From: Hemicordylus capensis
Taxonomy: Eukaryota; Chordata; Lepidosauria; Squamata; Cordylidae
DNA length: 64,000 bases
Assembly: GCF_027244095.1 (NCBI RefSeq)
Contig: NC_069657.1
Coordinates: 149,974,857 to 150,038,856 of the forward strand
Direction of reading: 5' to 3'
Below the pieces are notes generated by a model. It saw only the letters and a program-made list of their open reading frames with translations. It ran no database searches and was not told where the DNA came from. Position numbers and translations under genes: made by a program. Positions 1-36,374 of the stretch are shown here, piece by piece; position 1 is the stretch's first letter, and each line of letters opens with the position of its first letter.

Positions 1-431
1 ACTTTTTTTTACTTTAGAAGAACTCCCCAAAATCTCTGCAGGACAATTGTGACAAGTACATACTGTATGTACTCACAGTTCATGTGGCTAAGGGTGCAAT
101 CCAGAACCATTAAGATCAAAGGGCATTTTGCCAGTGGCTTCAGTGGGATGGGATTACATCTTCACTTTGGACATGTAGCTCATTCCAGCCTTCCATCCCT
201 AGAGCACTGGAAACCAGGTCTCATGGTGCCTGCTAGGGGGCGTTTTGGTGGTTGTTTTTTGATGCAGTGAGGAATGAGGATCAAGCTTCTGGCAATACCC
301 ACTGCTACTGCATTAACTGGATATCTCATTGCTATTTTTGGCACTGAATAGAGCACAAGTTTCTCAGGGCTTTGCCTGCTGCTAGCCGAAGAGAAATTCC
401 AGGCCTCCCAATCAGCTGAGACACAAAATGC
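1..431. other. Intergenic/3' flank, no gene seen
   Basis: AT-balanced unique-looking DNA downstream of CNOT9. No exon-like or repeat match was recognised. Confidence 0.4.
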
Positions 432-680
432 CCCTGCTAACTGAGCAAAGAGACACCTTTTCAAGTGGTGATTCTCTTATATTTAGCAGGGAGAGGGCAA
501 CTGGCCCTATCCAGCCCCAGCACAGCATCCCTCCAGTGGCTGTTGCTGGTGACTATCTTATGTTTCATTTTTAGATTGTGAGCCCTTTGTGGACAGGGGA
601 CAATCTTATTTATGTCTTGTTTATCTTTCTTTGTAAGTCACTTTGGGAACCTTGGTTGTGTAAATAAATAAATAAATAAC
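432..680 (+). repeat. Family X repeat with L2-like tail, copy 1
   Basis: This repeat starts near cctgctaactgagcaaag and carries tttagcaggg, ggccctatcc and ttagattgtgagccc blocks, ending in (taaa)n. The same order occurs at 19.98-20.22 kb, at 22.08 kb (split by a Helitron) and at 63.04 kb. In the better-preserved copies the 3' end (taaaccgccctgagcc) matches the 3' end of the L2 at 16.93 kb, so the family is probably an L2-mobilised SINE or an L2 3' piece. It has no protein-coding content. Confidence 0.7.
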
Positions 681-1199
681 CCAGTACACTCTATTTTGAA
701 AACTTGCAACCAGAATAGCATTTAAAAATGCTCCCATCTGCCACTTTTTTGCCTGATGTCCTGATGCCACCCCCACCCCCCCGCCAAACAGGTTAAATAA
801 AATGCTGCAAGGGACCAACCTAAAATTGAAAAGGACACTGCCAAAAGACAGCATCCCAGTCTGATTGGAATGAATGGAGCTTATGGGCTACGATACTGCC
901 TATACATATCTGGATCCAGAATTCTATCAGGCAAGAGTATGATCTGGTACTGACCATGGGGACTTCGCTTCTTGAAAATCCAGCTTTCATTTAGGGTTTT
1001 GCTGTTGTTTTAAGTTGATGCACAAGTCGTTTCTAGTTCTTAAGGTTGCCAAAATGGGCTTGAAGTGCATGGCCACCACTGAGAATAATATGAGAAGTTA
1101 GTGGAGTGCTAACCTGGATTTCCTTTATCAGGGCTTCAGTACTCTAGATAGCTCCTTGCCCCTCAGCATGATAAACAGAACATATACTAAATAAATTTA

Positions 1200-1239
1200 C
1201 TTAATGGGAGTGTGGGTGTGTATATATACATATACATAT

Positions 1240-1284
<45 letters not shown>
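1200..1284. repeat. TG/TA then (CA)n microsatellite
   Basis: A gtgtg/tata/cata run passes into about 20 CA units. The small open frame through it is only dipeptide coding and is not a gene. Confidence 0.9.
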
Positions 1285-1286
<2 letters not shown>

Positions 1287-1787
1287 CATTCTGGTTTTCT
1301 TGGCACAGACTATGGAAGAATTAGCTACTGGATTAATGTATTTAATGCAAAATATATGAAGTTCTGGGCATTACCTCCGTGCGCAATGCACACACAAACC
1401 AACAGCACAAGAAATTGTTATCTGGAAATGCTGCTTGTTAGGCACCACAGCCATTTCTCTTAATTTGTCTAGTCCCTTCCTGACCTAAATTAATAATCAT
1501 CATATGCAATGTATTGTCAGGAGCAAGTGGTTATTTCTTAGTCACTTTCCTCATTAATTTTTTATACATTATAAAATTTATAATTGTATACAATACCCCA
1601 TTATTCTTCAGGCAACTCTAAACAGCTTACATGGGAGATCCCAGGTAGCCTGATAAGCAAGCACAAAATAGGCCATGACAGACATAGCTTCAACAATGGA
1701 ACAGCATCACCTGCCCTCAGGACATTCTTCCCTATCACCTTCTTAGATAATCCTAATCAATTTTCGGTGCAGTGTTCCAATTATCTA

Positions 1788-2028
1788 TCTCTAATTCTCA
1801 TAAACGCACTCGTCGCTGATTCCATATGTGGCAGCTCTCACAAGAAAGCTGCCAATTAGCGACGGGACAGTGGGGGAGAAATGGCAGCCCAGTGAAAGGC
1901 CGGCCATGGAGTGGGGGGAGAGGTGGCAACCACTCCACCCCCACCACAGCCGGCCGCTGGGGGAGCATGAAAAGATGTGGGGAGATGGGGGAACTAGGGG
2001 CACAGATGCTCTGCACCAAGTCAGCTAG
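1788..2028 (+). mobile_element. Helitron C, short non-autonomous
   Basis: The element begins TCTCTAATTCTC after an A and ends cagCTAG before a T, the Helitron TC...CTRR pattern with A/T insertion. A short hairpin-forming block, cacagatgctctgcac, lies about 14 bases inside the 3' end. The same 3' block and CTAG end occur at 8.24 and 23.24 kb. It has no Rep/helicase coding and is 241 bp long. The 5' boundary could be four bases earlier. Confidence 0.65.
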
Positions 2029-2207
2029 TTTTAGATTATTGCTGAAACGATGCCTCACCTCTGTACATCTGTGGCACCCTTCTACATCAATTTACAGTTA
2101 CATTATGTTGTTGAGAGATGTATTCAGGACTAACATGGAAACATTCATTTCTATAGCGATGCTTCCATATTTTATGCTGTAATGTTTTCCATCCTAACAA
2201 TGGTGAG

Positions 2208-2760
2208 TTCTGTGGCACTTTAAAGAACAAATTTAGTGACGGAAAAGCAGTTTTATCTATTTCTAGAAAGCTGCTTGAATCTCACTCACTCACATGAAAT
2301 CCCAGACCAAACTAGAAAAGATAGAAACGTGCTGTTTGGCAGGTATGTTCTGGACATCCCCCCCTCCCCCCAAAAAATCAAATTCCCAGAAAATGTGGGG
2401 GGAACTTCCCATTGGAAAAGTATGGGAAATGCCTTCCAACAAACTTTGGCAGTTTTCTCAGGCACTTTTACAAACAAGAATTCTGGACGTTCACAGGTTG
2501 AAGAAACAAGCTATATTGTTCCAACCAAAAAAAAAAATGCACTAGATTTCTTCATTCGCCGATCTCATTGAATCTCCTAGAATGTGTCTTTTTAGGGGTT
2601 CTTGGCAGCAACACTTACATGTTCAAAACAAGACAGCTCTTCTGGTCATCAATTAGCACGGAGTGAAGAGTGCACATATATTTTGCAGTACCAGAGGAAT
2701 GCCTGCAAACTGCAAGCTTATTTTAATAAATTTGTTGGTCTCTAAGTTGCCACAAGACCT
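2208..2760. mobile_element. Candidate TIR element (degraded)
   Basis: The left end reads ttctgtggcactttaaag and the right end, reversed, reads tcttgtggcaacttagag; these resemble each other over about 25 bases. Similar ends are known from amniote DNA transposons. The interior shows no gene. No clear target duplication was seen, so this stays tentative. Confidence 0.35.
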
Positions 2761-5109
2761 TTGCTGTTTTGCTGCGACACACTAATATGGATACATCTCT
2801 GGAAGATGTAGCCTAACAACATAAGGCATATAGCACACAAAAATACGTATGTAACTTGCAGCAGAGAAAGGAACACTATAAAGCAACTAATATTCTGAGC
2901 TGAAGAGACAGTTCAAATATAGAAAGCAGGGAGCAATTAAAATAACATGGAGAACATAATTTGATTCAAGTTGAGAAGGGCACTAATTACATTAATTGAC
3001 TGGGGAACCTGGTTTTGGTCATCTTGAACTCACTCCAACATGCTGTTGAAAACAAGAGAACAGTGTTGTTTTTTTGAGAGGAAACTCCACCTGTAATGGG
3101 AATGGAACTGAAGCCTACAGGTTTGCCCAAGTAATCTGAAAGCATCTGACACCAAGCATATGAATTCATTGTCACCTGAATGCTTCGCAAGCTTCAAAGA
3201 AAGGTCTGGAGAGAAATGTGTAACTTTATCTGGCAAGATAGTCAGAATGTTGTGAAGTGTGGTCACTAACATGACACTGTGCTCTAACACCATGGTTTTC
3301 AAAGTAAAGCCTTATTGAGTTGTTCAACAGTAGAGATAGACTCCACTTTGGGTTCCCCATAATATTTGCATATGCATCTTTATTGGGTTAGGAGACAAAA
3401 TGTTCACTCTCCTAACTCCTTTCCAGGGCTTTACAGCCACAGGAAGCAGACTGGCAACAAATGAATACTGGAAGCCCTTGGGCTAACTTTATTTTTCAGG
3501 TGCTGTTTACTATCTGTGCTCCGTTTCTCTGGGGGCCCACAGAGGGAGAGAGAGACAGACACAGATACACCCCTGCACAGTTGTTGTAGCCCATTCCTTT
3601 GCTTAGGGCACAAACAACTCACAACTATGCACTCCCGCCAATTTTGAGGAGCCTCTACAAGCAATCGTCTATCATAGCTACTAGGTCTGAGAGCTATAGG
3701 CTTCCTCCAGCCTCAGAGGGAAGATGTCTCTAAATACCAATTGCAGGAGAGCAATAGCAAGAGAGGGGGCATGCCCTCACTTCTTGTATCTGGGCTTCCC
3801 AAAGGCATCTGGTGGGCCACTGTGGGAAACAGGAAGGTGGACTAGATAGGCCTTGGACCTGATCCAGCAGGTCTGTTCTTAAGCAAAAAGAATAGTCTTT
3901 CCCTCATTTAAAGAAAAGTGCAATATTGCCCCTCTGTGGCAGGAGCAAGGTTTCCTGGAGATGCTTCCTTGCAATCAGTACTACAACCCTCCCTGGCCAC
4001 CTTTCAAGATATTGTTAAGTCAATGAGGATCCAGATTCATTTGGCTTATTTTTTATTCAAGTTACAAAACAGAAGCAGTTGTCCACTCAAGGCAGGGATG
4101 GAAAAACAAGGCTGTTATAAAACTGGGAGCCGCTGTAAGAGCGAAAGCAGTCCATGTAGAGAGGAAAGAGTTAAGACACTCTTGGCGTGGCCTGGCCAGC
4201 CATCAACAAAGAAATAATGTTCCTACCCAAAGCAGCAGCAGGTGCTGAGGCCAAGGGACCAGAAGCCACCTGCTCCCAGTCTTGTTGTGCAACTGACAAA
4301 CAGCCTGCATTATTCCCCCACCACTCCTGACCCTTCTTTTCGTTGGCTTCATTCATTCAGAAGGCAGGGGCGAGGCTGCCACTGCAGACTGCTCAATGCC
4401 TCTTTGGCCAAGGTGGACACCAACAACCAGGGGCAGGTTCCAGTGGATGAACTGGATGCAATTAGCCTGGCAGCAGGGCAACCAGCACAACAGCCCTTGC
4501 GCTTTGAGGTCACTGCGCTTACCAGCACCAGCCAACAAGACTGAAATACCTGCAGCCTTTACTAACTCTCCGAAATAGCTCTTGGTCCCTATGCCATTTG
4601 CTCACCCCTGGGGTTAACCCTATACTAACCAGAGGCACTGGCTGCAACCAAGTGAAAGGCCACATGGCTTGCTCATTCTAAGCCATGGCACCCACAAAAC
4701 AACCCTTCCTCCCTGGCACAGTTTGAATGGTAGAGGAATGTTTTGGTGGCATTTTGGATCTTACTGACAAGGAAGTAAGTGAGGTGAATCCATGGGACAT
4801 TTGACACTGGTTCAAATATAGTCACAAAGGCAGGGACTGTTCTAATGCATGGCCAAAGGAAGTCCAGGAAGTCACTGCTTCTGACAAACCAGGAACAAGC
4901 CTTTAAGAAGGTGAGGATATACTAGGTTACCATTCCCCTCCAAATTCCTCAGAGAGCTTAAACTCTAAAGGGCTCCAGCCACAATGGCTGAACTTATTAA
5001 AGAGAAAGGTTCAGGGACTCCTCTTTCAGAAGCATGGTCCCCAGTCAGAAAGAGGGAAATAGGCCTCCTCTGCTTAGGGCCAGGTGCAGCTCAACCGGTA
5101 CTCCTAAGA
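2761..5109. other. CNOT9 downstream region / possible extended 3' UTR
   Basis: Mostly unique-looking sequence with no strong repeat or exon match. Several short open frames occur here but none resembles a known protein. Minus-strand AATAAA hexamers (for example 3493-3488) make it a candidate for a long CNOT9 3' UTR. Confidence 0.35.
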
Positions 5110-5478
5110 GGGTCAAATGACCAGACCAACCTTTATTGAACTTACATGTAAACACTGATTAACAAGGAAACTGAGGAACACTTCCCAAGCCTGAAACACT
5201 GAACCAGATAGGGAGAGATGCTATTGGCAGCAGCACTGCCCAGCTTGGTGCTCGACTGATCATTGCAACAAAGCCCACACTCTAAGTGGGCTTCTCTGTC
5301 CCAACTGTGTTTGCTGGTGTCATAATCCTCAGAGGCATGGTGAGAAGTTGCTATAGAATGGGCCTGCAGTCCAAGGAGCTGCCCACACATGCCTGACAGG
5401 ATCTGGAAGAGGTCATTGGTTCCTGGCTCTCTGTAAACCTGAGCTGTTTCCTCCTGGGTTCTGCCACCTCCTTGGCTG
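5110..5478 (-). other. CNOT9: CNOT9 3' UTR (minimum extent)
   Basis: This is unique-looking sequence directly after the CNOT9 stop. The first minus-strand AATAAA after the stop is at 5137-5132, so cleavage around 5110-5120 is a reasonable minimum. Other AATAAA hexamers occur further down, for example at 3493-3488, so a longer UTR of about 2 kb is possible. The end is inferred and no transcript evidence is available. Confidence 0.55.
5132..5137 (-). promoter_or_regulatory. Candidate CNOT9 poly(A) signal
   Basis: Canonical AATAAA on the minus strand (tttatt on the plus strand), about 345 bases after the CNOT9 stop codon. It is the first canonical hexamer downstream of the stop. Use of this site is inferred. 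Confidence 0.5.
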
Positions 5479-30159
<24,681 letters not shown>

Positions 30160-30207
30160 GGTCGGAGCTTCCGAGAGAAAGCTCAAGAGGCAGCTTCTAC
30201 CTCAGCC

Positions 30208-30216
30208 GCCGCCATC
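30208..30216 (-). promoter_or_regulatory. YY1-like motif in CNOT9 5' UTR
   Basis: On the minus strand this reads GATGGCGGC, close to the YY1 element AANATGGCGGC that marks many transcription starts. It lies about 50 bases upstream of the CNOT9 ATG, so it may fix the CNOT9 start site. Motif and position only. Confidence 0.45.
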
Positions 30217-30402
30217 ATGGATCCAGCGAGAGGCCGCCACCTCTTCCTCCGCTTGGTATTTCCGTAACCTTTGATCCCTCTCTGGGCATCAGCAATAGGC
30301 CTGAAGAAACCGACTTGAGCGCACGCGCCTTGAGAGCTCGAAGCGGATAGTTAATTTAAAAAAAAAAAACAACAACCCACAAAACCCTCACGAGCTATAC
30401 AC

Positions 30403-30414
30403 TGCGCATGCGCA
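30403..30414. promoter_or_regulatory. NRF-1 palindromic site
   Basis: TGCGCATGCGCA fits the NRF-1 consensus YGCGCAYGCGCR exactly. It lies midway between the CNOT9 start and the predicted USP37 first exon, as in many bidirectional CpG promoters. Binding is inferred. Confidence 0.7.
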
Positions 30415-30518
30415 GAGGCACGAGAGCCGTCACTTGGCCTCACAGACTAAGTTTTCTCGAGTAGTCGCTTCTTTGCTACGCCAAACGGAGAGCGAACACC
30501 TGCCAGCTGTCGCTGTGA

Positions 30519-30526
30519 TGACGTAG
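30519..30526. promoter_or_regulatory. CRE-like (CREB/ATF) site
   Basis: TGACGTAG is one base from the full CRE octamer TGACGTCA/TGACGTMA and lies in the intergenic promoter. Function is inferred from motif and position only. Confidence 0.4.
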
Positions 30527-30599
30527 GAATCTCCTCCCCTTCGCGCGGTTGCTTTTTTTTACGTGCGTATTTGCGTCAGGCGAATGGTCGCGCGGCCGA

Positions 30600-30807
30600 T
30601 CCGGTTCCCGCCATCTGCCCCTTCAGGAAACTAAGGGGAAGCCGGCGCGTGGGGAGGCGAAGGAGAGACCCCCGCACCCCGCGAAGGGAGAGGGCGGCGA
30701 GGCGAGGTCAGACCGAGAGCGGTCTGTGGAGAAGGTGAACTGGGGGGGGGAAAGGGAAGCGGCAGTCTGCGCCTCTTTCATCCTTTTCCCCCTTCTACTT
30801 CTCCTCG
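30600..30807 (+). other. USP37: Predicted USP37 non-coding exon 1
   Basis: The purine-rich leader after the E2F-like motif runs to ctcctcg followed by a strong donor, gtgagt, at 30808. The next usable acceptor on the gene is the 39671 AG before the start codon exon. The 5' limit is a guess and the exon is inferred from donor, CpG island and gene order. Confidence 0.45.
30605..30612 (+). promoter_or_regulatory. E2F-like site at the USP37 side
   Basis: TTCCCGCC resembles the E2F consensus TTSSCGCC. USP37 is reported to be an E2F target that rises at G1/S, so a site at the start of its transcribed side is plausible. It directly overlaps a YY1-like core (ccgccatct). Motif evidence only. Confidence 0.45.
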
Positions 30808-31673
30808 GTGAGTGGCGAGACCGGAGGCCGGGCTGGAGGTCGGGACAGGCTGGCTGTGGGGTGAGGGAAGGCGAGCGAACTAGCAAGCTGGCTAGTCCTC
30901 CTCTTGAGCGCGGGACAGGGTGGACGGAGGAGTCTCTGCTGTGAAGAAGGGGGAGGGTCGGGCTGAGGCTGGAGCTCCTCCGGGACTCGCTTCGCTCCTC
31001 CACCGTGGCCAGTCCCCGCTCCTTTCTCCTCGTCCCCTGAGGTCCCGTCTCCTCTGCATCGCCCCTCGGTGCGGCTGCCTCAAGTCCGTCGCGCCTGAAA
31101 CATCGTCCGCATGCCTCTCCTCGGTTCTTTCCTGCTCTCTGGCTCCATCTCCGACCCGCTTTTCTCCGGTTCCTGGCCTTCCCTGTTCTAGAGTCCCCCA
31201 GACCGAGGAAAGGGTTGCCGACTTAACTGGCACTGCTCTCTCACGCTTTTAGCCTGCCTGGTGTAGGTGAAGCGCTTTTCCTGGCTTGGAGATGGAGGAA
31301 TAGGGAAAGTCATTTCTGCTTGCGGAGTTGGTCTTAAGCACACAAAATGGGGATTAAAATTATTGAATAGACATATGGTAGCAACCCTAACACCTAGTGC
31401 TTCCCATTCTGCTGCTTTCAAAAGTTTCTAACCTCTTTAGAGTAGGGATTTTCCCTTTCCCAGGTCCCCACATTTAATGTCTAACAGTTGTACTGGATGC
31501 TGTAGAGTCCTGAAGTGATTAGGTCCACAATCAAAATATCACAAGTGCTGAAAACACAAGGAGAGAGAGGTTGTGGTGAAGGAATAGCCAGATTAGAGAA
31601 AGGTAGGGCTCAGTCATCCATTTCACTTCTAGGTGGTCTTCAGTGTTTTTTGCCACTTGTGTCTCTGCAGAGG
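30808..31673. other. USP37 intron 1, first part
   Basis: Includes the downstream half of the CpG island to about 31.1 kb. No other gene seen. Confidence 0.5.
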
Positions 31674-32712
31674 TGATTGATTGTTGTCAAGTCTGTGTTG
31701 ACTCCTAGCAACCACATAAATCGATTCTCTCCAGGATGATCTGTCCAACTTGGCTTACTTTAAGGTCTCTCAGTGGTGCATTCATTGCTGTCCTAATCAA
31801 GTTTGCTGCTGGTTGTCCTCTTCTCTTTCCTTCAACTTTTCCCAGCATTATGGACTTCTTAAGGGAGCTGGATCTTCGCATAATGTGTCTGAAGTATGAT
31901 AGTTTGAGCCTGGTCATTTGTGCCTCAAGTAAAAATTCTGGATTGATTTGTTCTAGGATCCATTTGTTTAGTTTCCTGGCTGTCCATGGTATCCTCAAAA
32001 GCCTTCATCAGCACCAAAGTTCAAAAGTGTCAATGCTTTTTTTATTTTGCTTTTTCAAAGTCCAGCTTTCGCATCCATAGAGTGTCATGAGAAAAACCAT
32101 GGTCCGAATGATTCTAATCTTTGTAGGTATAGACACGTCATGGCATCTGAATATCCTTTCTAAGGCCTTTGTTGCAACCCTACCAAGTGCTAGTCTGTAG
32201 CGTATTTCTTGACTGCTGTATCCTTTATTGTTGACGGTTGATCGTAAAAGGCAGAAGCTATCCACCACTTCCAATGTCTTCACTGTCAATTCTGAGGCTG
32301 GTTGCTGCACCGTTGTCACTAGTTTAGTCTTCTTTACATTTAATTGTAGTCCCATTTTTTCACTGTGCTCCTTGACTTTCATTACTAGAGCTTGCAGATC
32401 ATCTGCATCCTCAGCTGAGTGGTGTCATCAGTGTAGCGCAGGTTATTAATGTTCCTTCCTCCAACTTTAAAACCACGCTCATCTTCTTCCAATCCAGCTT
32501 CTCTCAGTATATGTTCAGCATATAAGTTGAATAAATAAGGAGAAAGTATATTGCCTTTTCTTACTCCTTTGCTGATTTGGAACCAGTCTGTTTCACCATG
32601 TTTCGTCTGGACTGTGGCTTCTTGTCCTATGTATAGGTTTCTCATGAGAACAATGAGATGTTCTGGGATGCCCATTTTCCTAAGGACATTCCACAACTTG
32701 ACATGGAGGTGA
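31674..32712 (-). mobile_element. BovB (RTE-clade) LINE, 5' truncated, minus strand
   Basis: Minus frames encode MGIPEHLIVLMRNLYIGQEA, ILSPYLFNLYAEHILREAGL and NINNLRYTDDTTQL (motif C YTDD), then YGCESWTLKK and a C-terminal PWTARKLNKWILEQINPEF. These are BovB signatures. The 3' end gttgctaggagtcaacacag ends in (atca)n. Several frame changes make it inactive. USP37 intron 1, antisense to USP37. Confidence 0.9.
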
Positions 32713-33669
32713 TACATGTGTTAAAAACCACCCTGCACCCCAGTGTGTTGTCCTTGCATATGTATATTGTTTGGACTGCTTAGACAGTAATTGTAGGTTG
32801 TATCTATATGGAGCTATTACGTGGGAATAGGCTTGGTATTTTGAGTGCTGTGCTCTTGTAGTCTGATTGTATGCAGAGTTCGCTTTTAAAATTTTTTATT
32901 GGTTTTTACAATATCTTAACAATCCCATTACATCTAATTAAGTAAATATTGACTTCCCGCTCACCAATCTGCACGATTCATTAACTATACAAGTCAACCA
33001 TTGCTATAGTAATTCAAAACATATATCCTACACATTGCAAACTCGATTTTACTCTACCCAACCTGCTATTATTACTAAATTTCAAACCCTGCTGAAAAAT
33101 CGATATTAGAAAAATAGTTCTTTAAGTATAGTAAGAATGGTTTCCAGCCTTCTTTAAAACCTTCCAAGTTTTCATCCCTTATCAGTACTGTAAGTTTTGC
33201 CATCTCAGCATATTCCAAAATTTTTATGATTGTATGCAGTGGTACATTTGGACCACTGTAAATGATGGGCTTAGGCACTCTGCATAGGAGCAGGCTTTTG
33301 TTCTTAAAAATTAAAGAGGTGATAGTATATGTTGCTTGCTTCAGTCTCTTTTGTTGAAACTAGCACTTTAGTTACAGTGAGTATTTGAAGGCTAAAATTA
33401 CTATGAAACAAGTAGTTGCAAAAATTGCTTTGGCTTGCTTATCCAGTAAGAACAGGCACCATATTAGCAACCATCCATGAGAGAGCTACCATTTCATGAA
33501 AAGTTTTTCTTTCCCTTTTTGGGAACTAGCATAATATTTTACACTTGGAAGGGTACACTTCTCATATGCTAGTAACTCTTCATTTGTAGTAGGCTGCAAT
33601 ATTAGGTAGGTTCAGTCTTGAATATCTTTTCGAATGCTGTAGATAAACTTTTTTATATATTTCAGTTGA
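32713..33669. other. USP37 intron 1, between BovB and hAT nest
   Basis: AT-rich. A short L1- or LINE-tail-like AT stretch at about 32.89-33.27 kb with no clear match. No gene. Confidence 0.35.
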
Positions 33670-34580
33670 CTTCAGACTGGGGATGTGCATGAAACAGATT
33701 TTGTGTTTTGTTTCGAGCTCGAAACAATGCAGATGGCCAAAACAGTGATCGACCCAGTTGTTTTGACGAAATGAACTCAAAATGTTTTGAGTGTTTTGGC
33801 CATAGGGAACAATGGGGAAAATAAAAACATCCAGTTCTGCATGGGTAGCTCCTAGGGACACGAAAGTGCGTTGTGTGGTAGGGCATCATAGGTGCTACCT
33901 ACCGTCCATTTTATTGTGGTTTGGGGAAAAGATAAAAAATGTGTTTAAAATCGCCCTCTTGCCCATTGCTTTTGTGGGTTGGGTGGTAGGTAGCACCCAA
34001 CCCTAGGAGCTACCCACGGGGAACAAACGGGTGTTTTGAGTTTCCCCATTGTTCTCTGTTACCGGAATGAGCTGCACTCACAGAGTGCACTGCACATAAG
34101 TTTTGTAATGCATTTAGCAACCTTGTCTTGAAAAACACTGCAGAAGCACTCAGTAAAGGGGAATCTGTCCCCCCACCCAACACAGAACATACATTTCAAA
34201 CACAGTCCAAAAATGGCCAAAAAAAGAATCACTGACACAATCCACTTCCAGCCACAGTGCTTGCAGTGCAGTAACATCGTTTGCACAAGTTGCTCTCTCA
34301 CACAATAACTCCTTACATCCTAGCATTGTACAGCACCATCCTTAGCAGCAAGCATAGCCATAGCCTTTGCTAATCAGGGTCTGCCCTGGTTTGCATTTGA
34401 ATGGGAGACTACATGTGAATGCTATAAGACATTCCCCTTAAGGGGTGGGCCAGCTCTGGGAAGAGCATCTGCATGCTTGTATGCAGAAGGTTCCAAGTTC
34501 CCTCCCTGCCATCTCCAAGATAGGGCTGAGAGAGACTCCTGCCTGTAACCTTGGAGAAGCTGCTGCTGGTCTGTGTAGAC

Positions 34581-36374
34581 CAGGCCTGCTCAACATAGGC
34601 CTCCCCAGCTGTTTTTGGACTATAATTCCCAGCCACTGTGGCCAATAGCCAGGGATTATGGGAGTTGTAGGCCAACATCTGCAGGAGGGCTGAAACAGCA
34701 GCCATGGGCATAACGGGGGGGCAGCCAGGGCACGTGCCCTAGGTGCCACTGGGGGGCGCCATGCCAGTTCCTGCCACCCCCACCACATTGCCCAGCCCCA
34801 AGGCCCCTCAGCCACTTGCCCTCCTGCTTTCCTTGCCCTCCGGCCTATGATCGGAGCTGCCTGCAAACTGTGACACAGCTCCTTCTCTCCCAGCTGAGGC
34901 CTCCGTGCAGGCCTCCCTGAAGTCTGAACTCAAGTAGGTCGGCGGGCCCCAAGCAAGCCAGGAAAGAGGCAGCCAGAGTGGCCACCACAGTTCTCTGCAG
35001 CAGACCCTCTGCCCAGGCCAGCTTTTGCCAGGTAGAATGTGAATTCCTTTTTGTGGTGTGTCCCCCCCCCCCCGATATATAGGGATCTGCTTGCCATAGG
35101 GCTTTGATAGGGGAGGGGGGAGACTGAGAAGTCTCTGAATATTTAATTTAAAACTGATGGGAAAATTTGCTGGCTTTAAAAACAAAAACTATCTAAAAAG
35201 GCCTATAAGTGGCTTGTTTCATGTCAGAAAATTACAAAAACTTCTGGAACAAACATTATATTTATTCATTTATTCATTCTGTGAAGCATGTGTTGTGCTT
35301 TTATTTTATTTTATTTTTCTTGTGTGTGAACTGCTCCCCAATAACTCACAGGGACTTCAGGGTAAATCTGGCCAACATGTGAATGCAGCACCTCCATTCC
35401 AGAGGAGATGTGTATCAAAGTGCTTTAAAAGCCCCATGTGAAAAACCTCCTGGAATCAAACTTTACTGAATTTGTTCAGAATTCTGAGAAAACATACATA
35501 GGCTCACACTGCATGGTTGAAAGTCTCCTTTGCTAATCTGCAGCGAGGGGCCCATTTTAATAACTAGTGTTACTAGTGTGTTCTAGGCATTAAAAGTAGC
35601 ACAAATATATAGTACTCAATGTATATCACTATATATTGTGAAGTGTGCATGTGTGTATTCAGTGAAATGTATTTCCAGGCAGCTTACTTAATTTGAAATA
35701 TCAGACTTAAATCTTTGGGGCCCTGGGGTGTGTGGAGGCCCTGGACTTTGAGGGGCTGGGGGCCCATTTTAAAATCTTGTCTCTGGGTCCATTCCAACCT
35801 TGTTATGCCCCTGGCAGAATAGATACATGTGTATTGATCACTACACATGGGTTTCTGCACACCACCTACACAGAAGAAACTTCGATGTAGAAAATGTGTC
35901 TCTTGTAAATTGACCCTCAATTTTCCATCCATGACTGGGATATCTGAGAGTGAATCAATAATAAAAGAACAGCACACTGCTTGTGACAGGAAGGGGTAAA
36001 TTACAATGATTTCTTAGTATGGCAGGGGCTGGCTTTGGCCCTGGCAGAACTTGGCTGTCTGCTCCTGTTGCAAATTCCTCTGTCTAGTATGGCAAAGTAA
36101 TGTATCCTCCCTCCTGGTGACACTTGGAATCCTCACATAACTCCTGACTGTTGTTCTAAGTCTCTAACAGAGATGGCTCATGTTTTCAGGTTTTGATCAA
36201 CAACCATGTCTAGATGGTACAGTGTTCTAGTCTAAATGGTACAGTGTTCCTTTTAACAGGGATTTCCAGATATTGTTGACTACAAGTCCCATCATCCCTG
36301 TTTGGACAAGGGCGCAATTTCAGTGCTTGCCCTAGGTGCTATTTTTCCTAGATACGCCCCTGACAGCAGCCCTG
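34581..36374 (-). mobile_element. hAT MITE inside 5S-SINE copy 1, itself interrupted
   Basis: Starts caggcctgctcaac and is flanked by GTGTAGAC on both sides (34573-34580 and 36375-36382), an exact 8-bp duplication. Its body (ctgtttttggactataattc ... ggccaacatctgcagg) is the reverse of the MITE in copy 2. A 1.66-kb hAT element is inserted near its right end. Confidence 0.82.
34703..36362. mobile_element. hAT element, innermost level
   Basis: Ends catgggcataac and, reversed, CAGGGGCGTATC are hAT-type inverted repeats. The flanks ACAGCAGC at 34695-34702 and 36363-36370 are an exact 8-bp duplication. 1660 bp with no transposase frame. A second end-like block, ccttgttatgcccctg, near 35.81 kb suggests internal rearrangement. 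Confidence 0.78.

Noticed and set aside
1244-1284. CRISPR-like array
   Set aside because: Simple CA repeat with no spacers in a eukaryotic locus; the same applies to the tcta and ag runs.
3918-4578. Overlapping plus-strand open frames downstream of CNOT9
   Set aside because: Short, mutually overlapping, no homology; more likely CNOT9 3' UTR or flank.
35795-35813. Right end of the inner hAT at ccttgttatgcccctg
   Set aside because: The end at 36362 is flanked by an exact ACAGCAGC duplication matching the left flank, which this position lacks.
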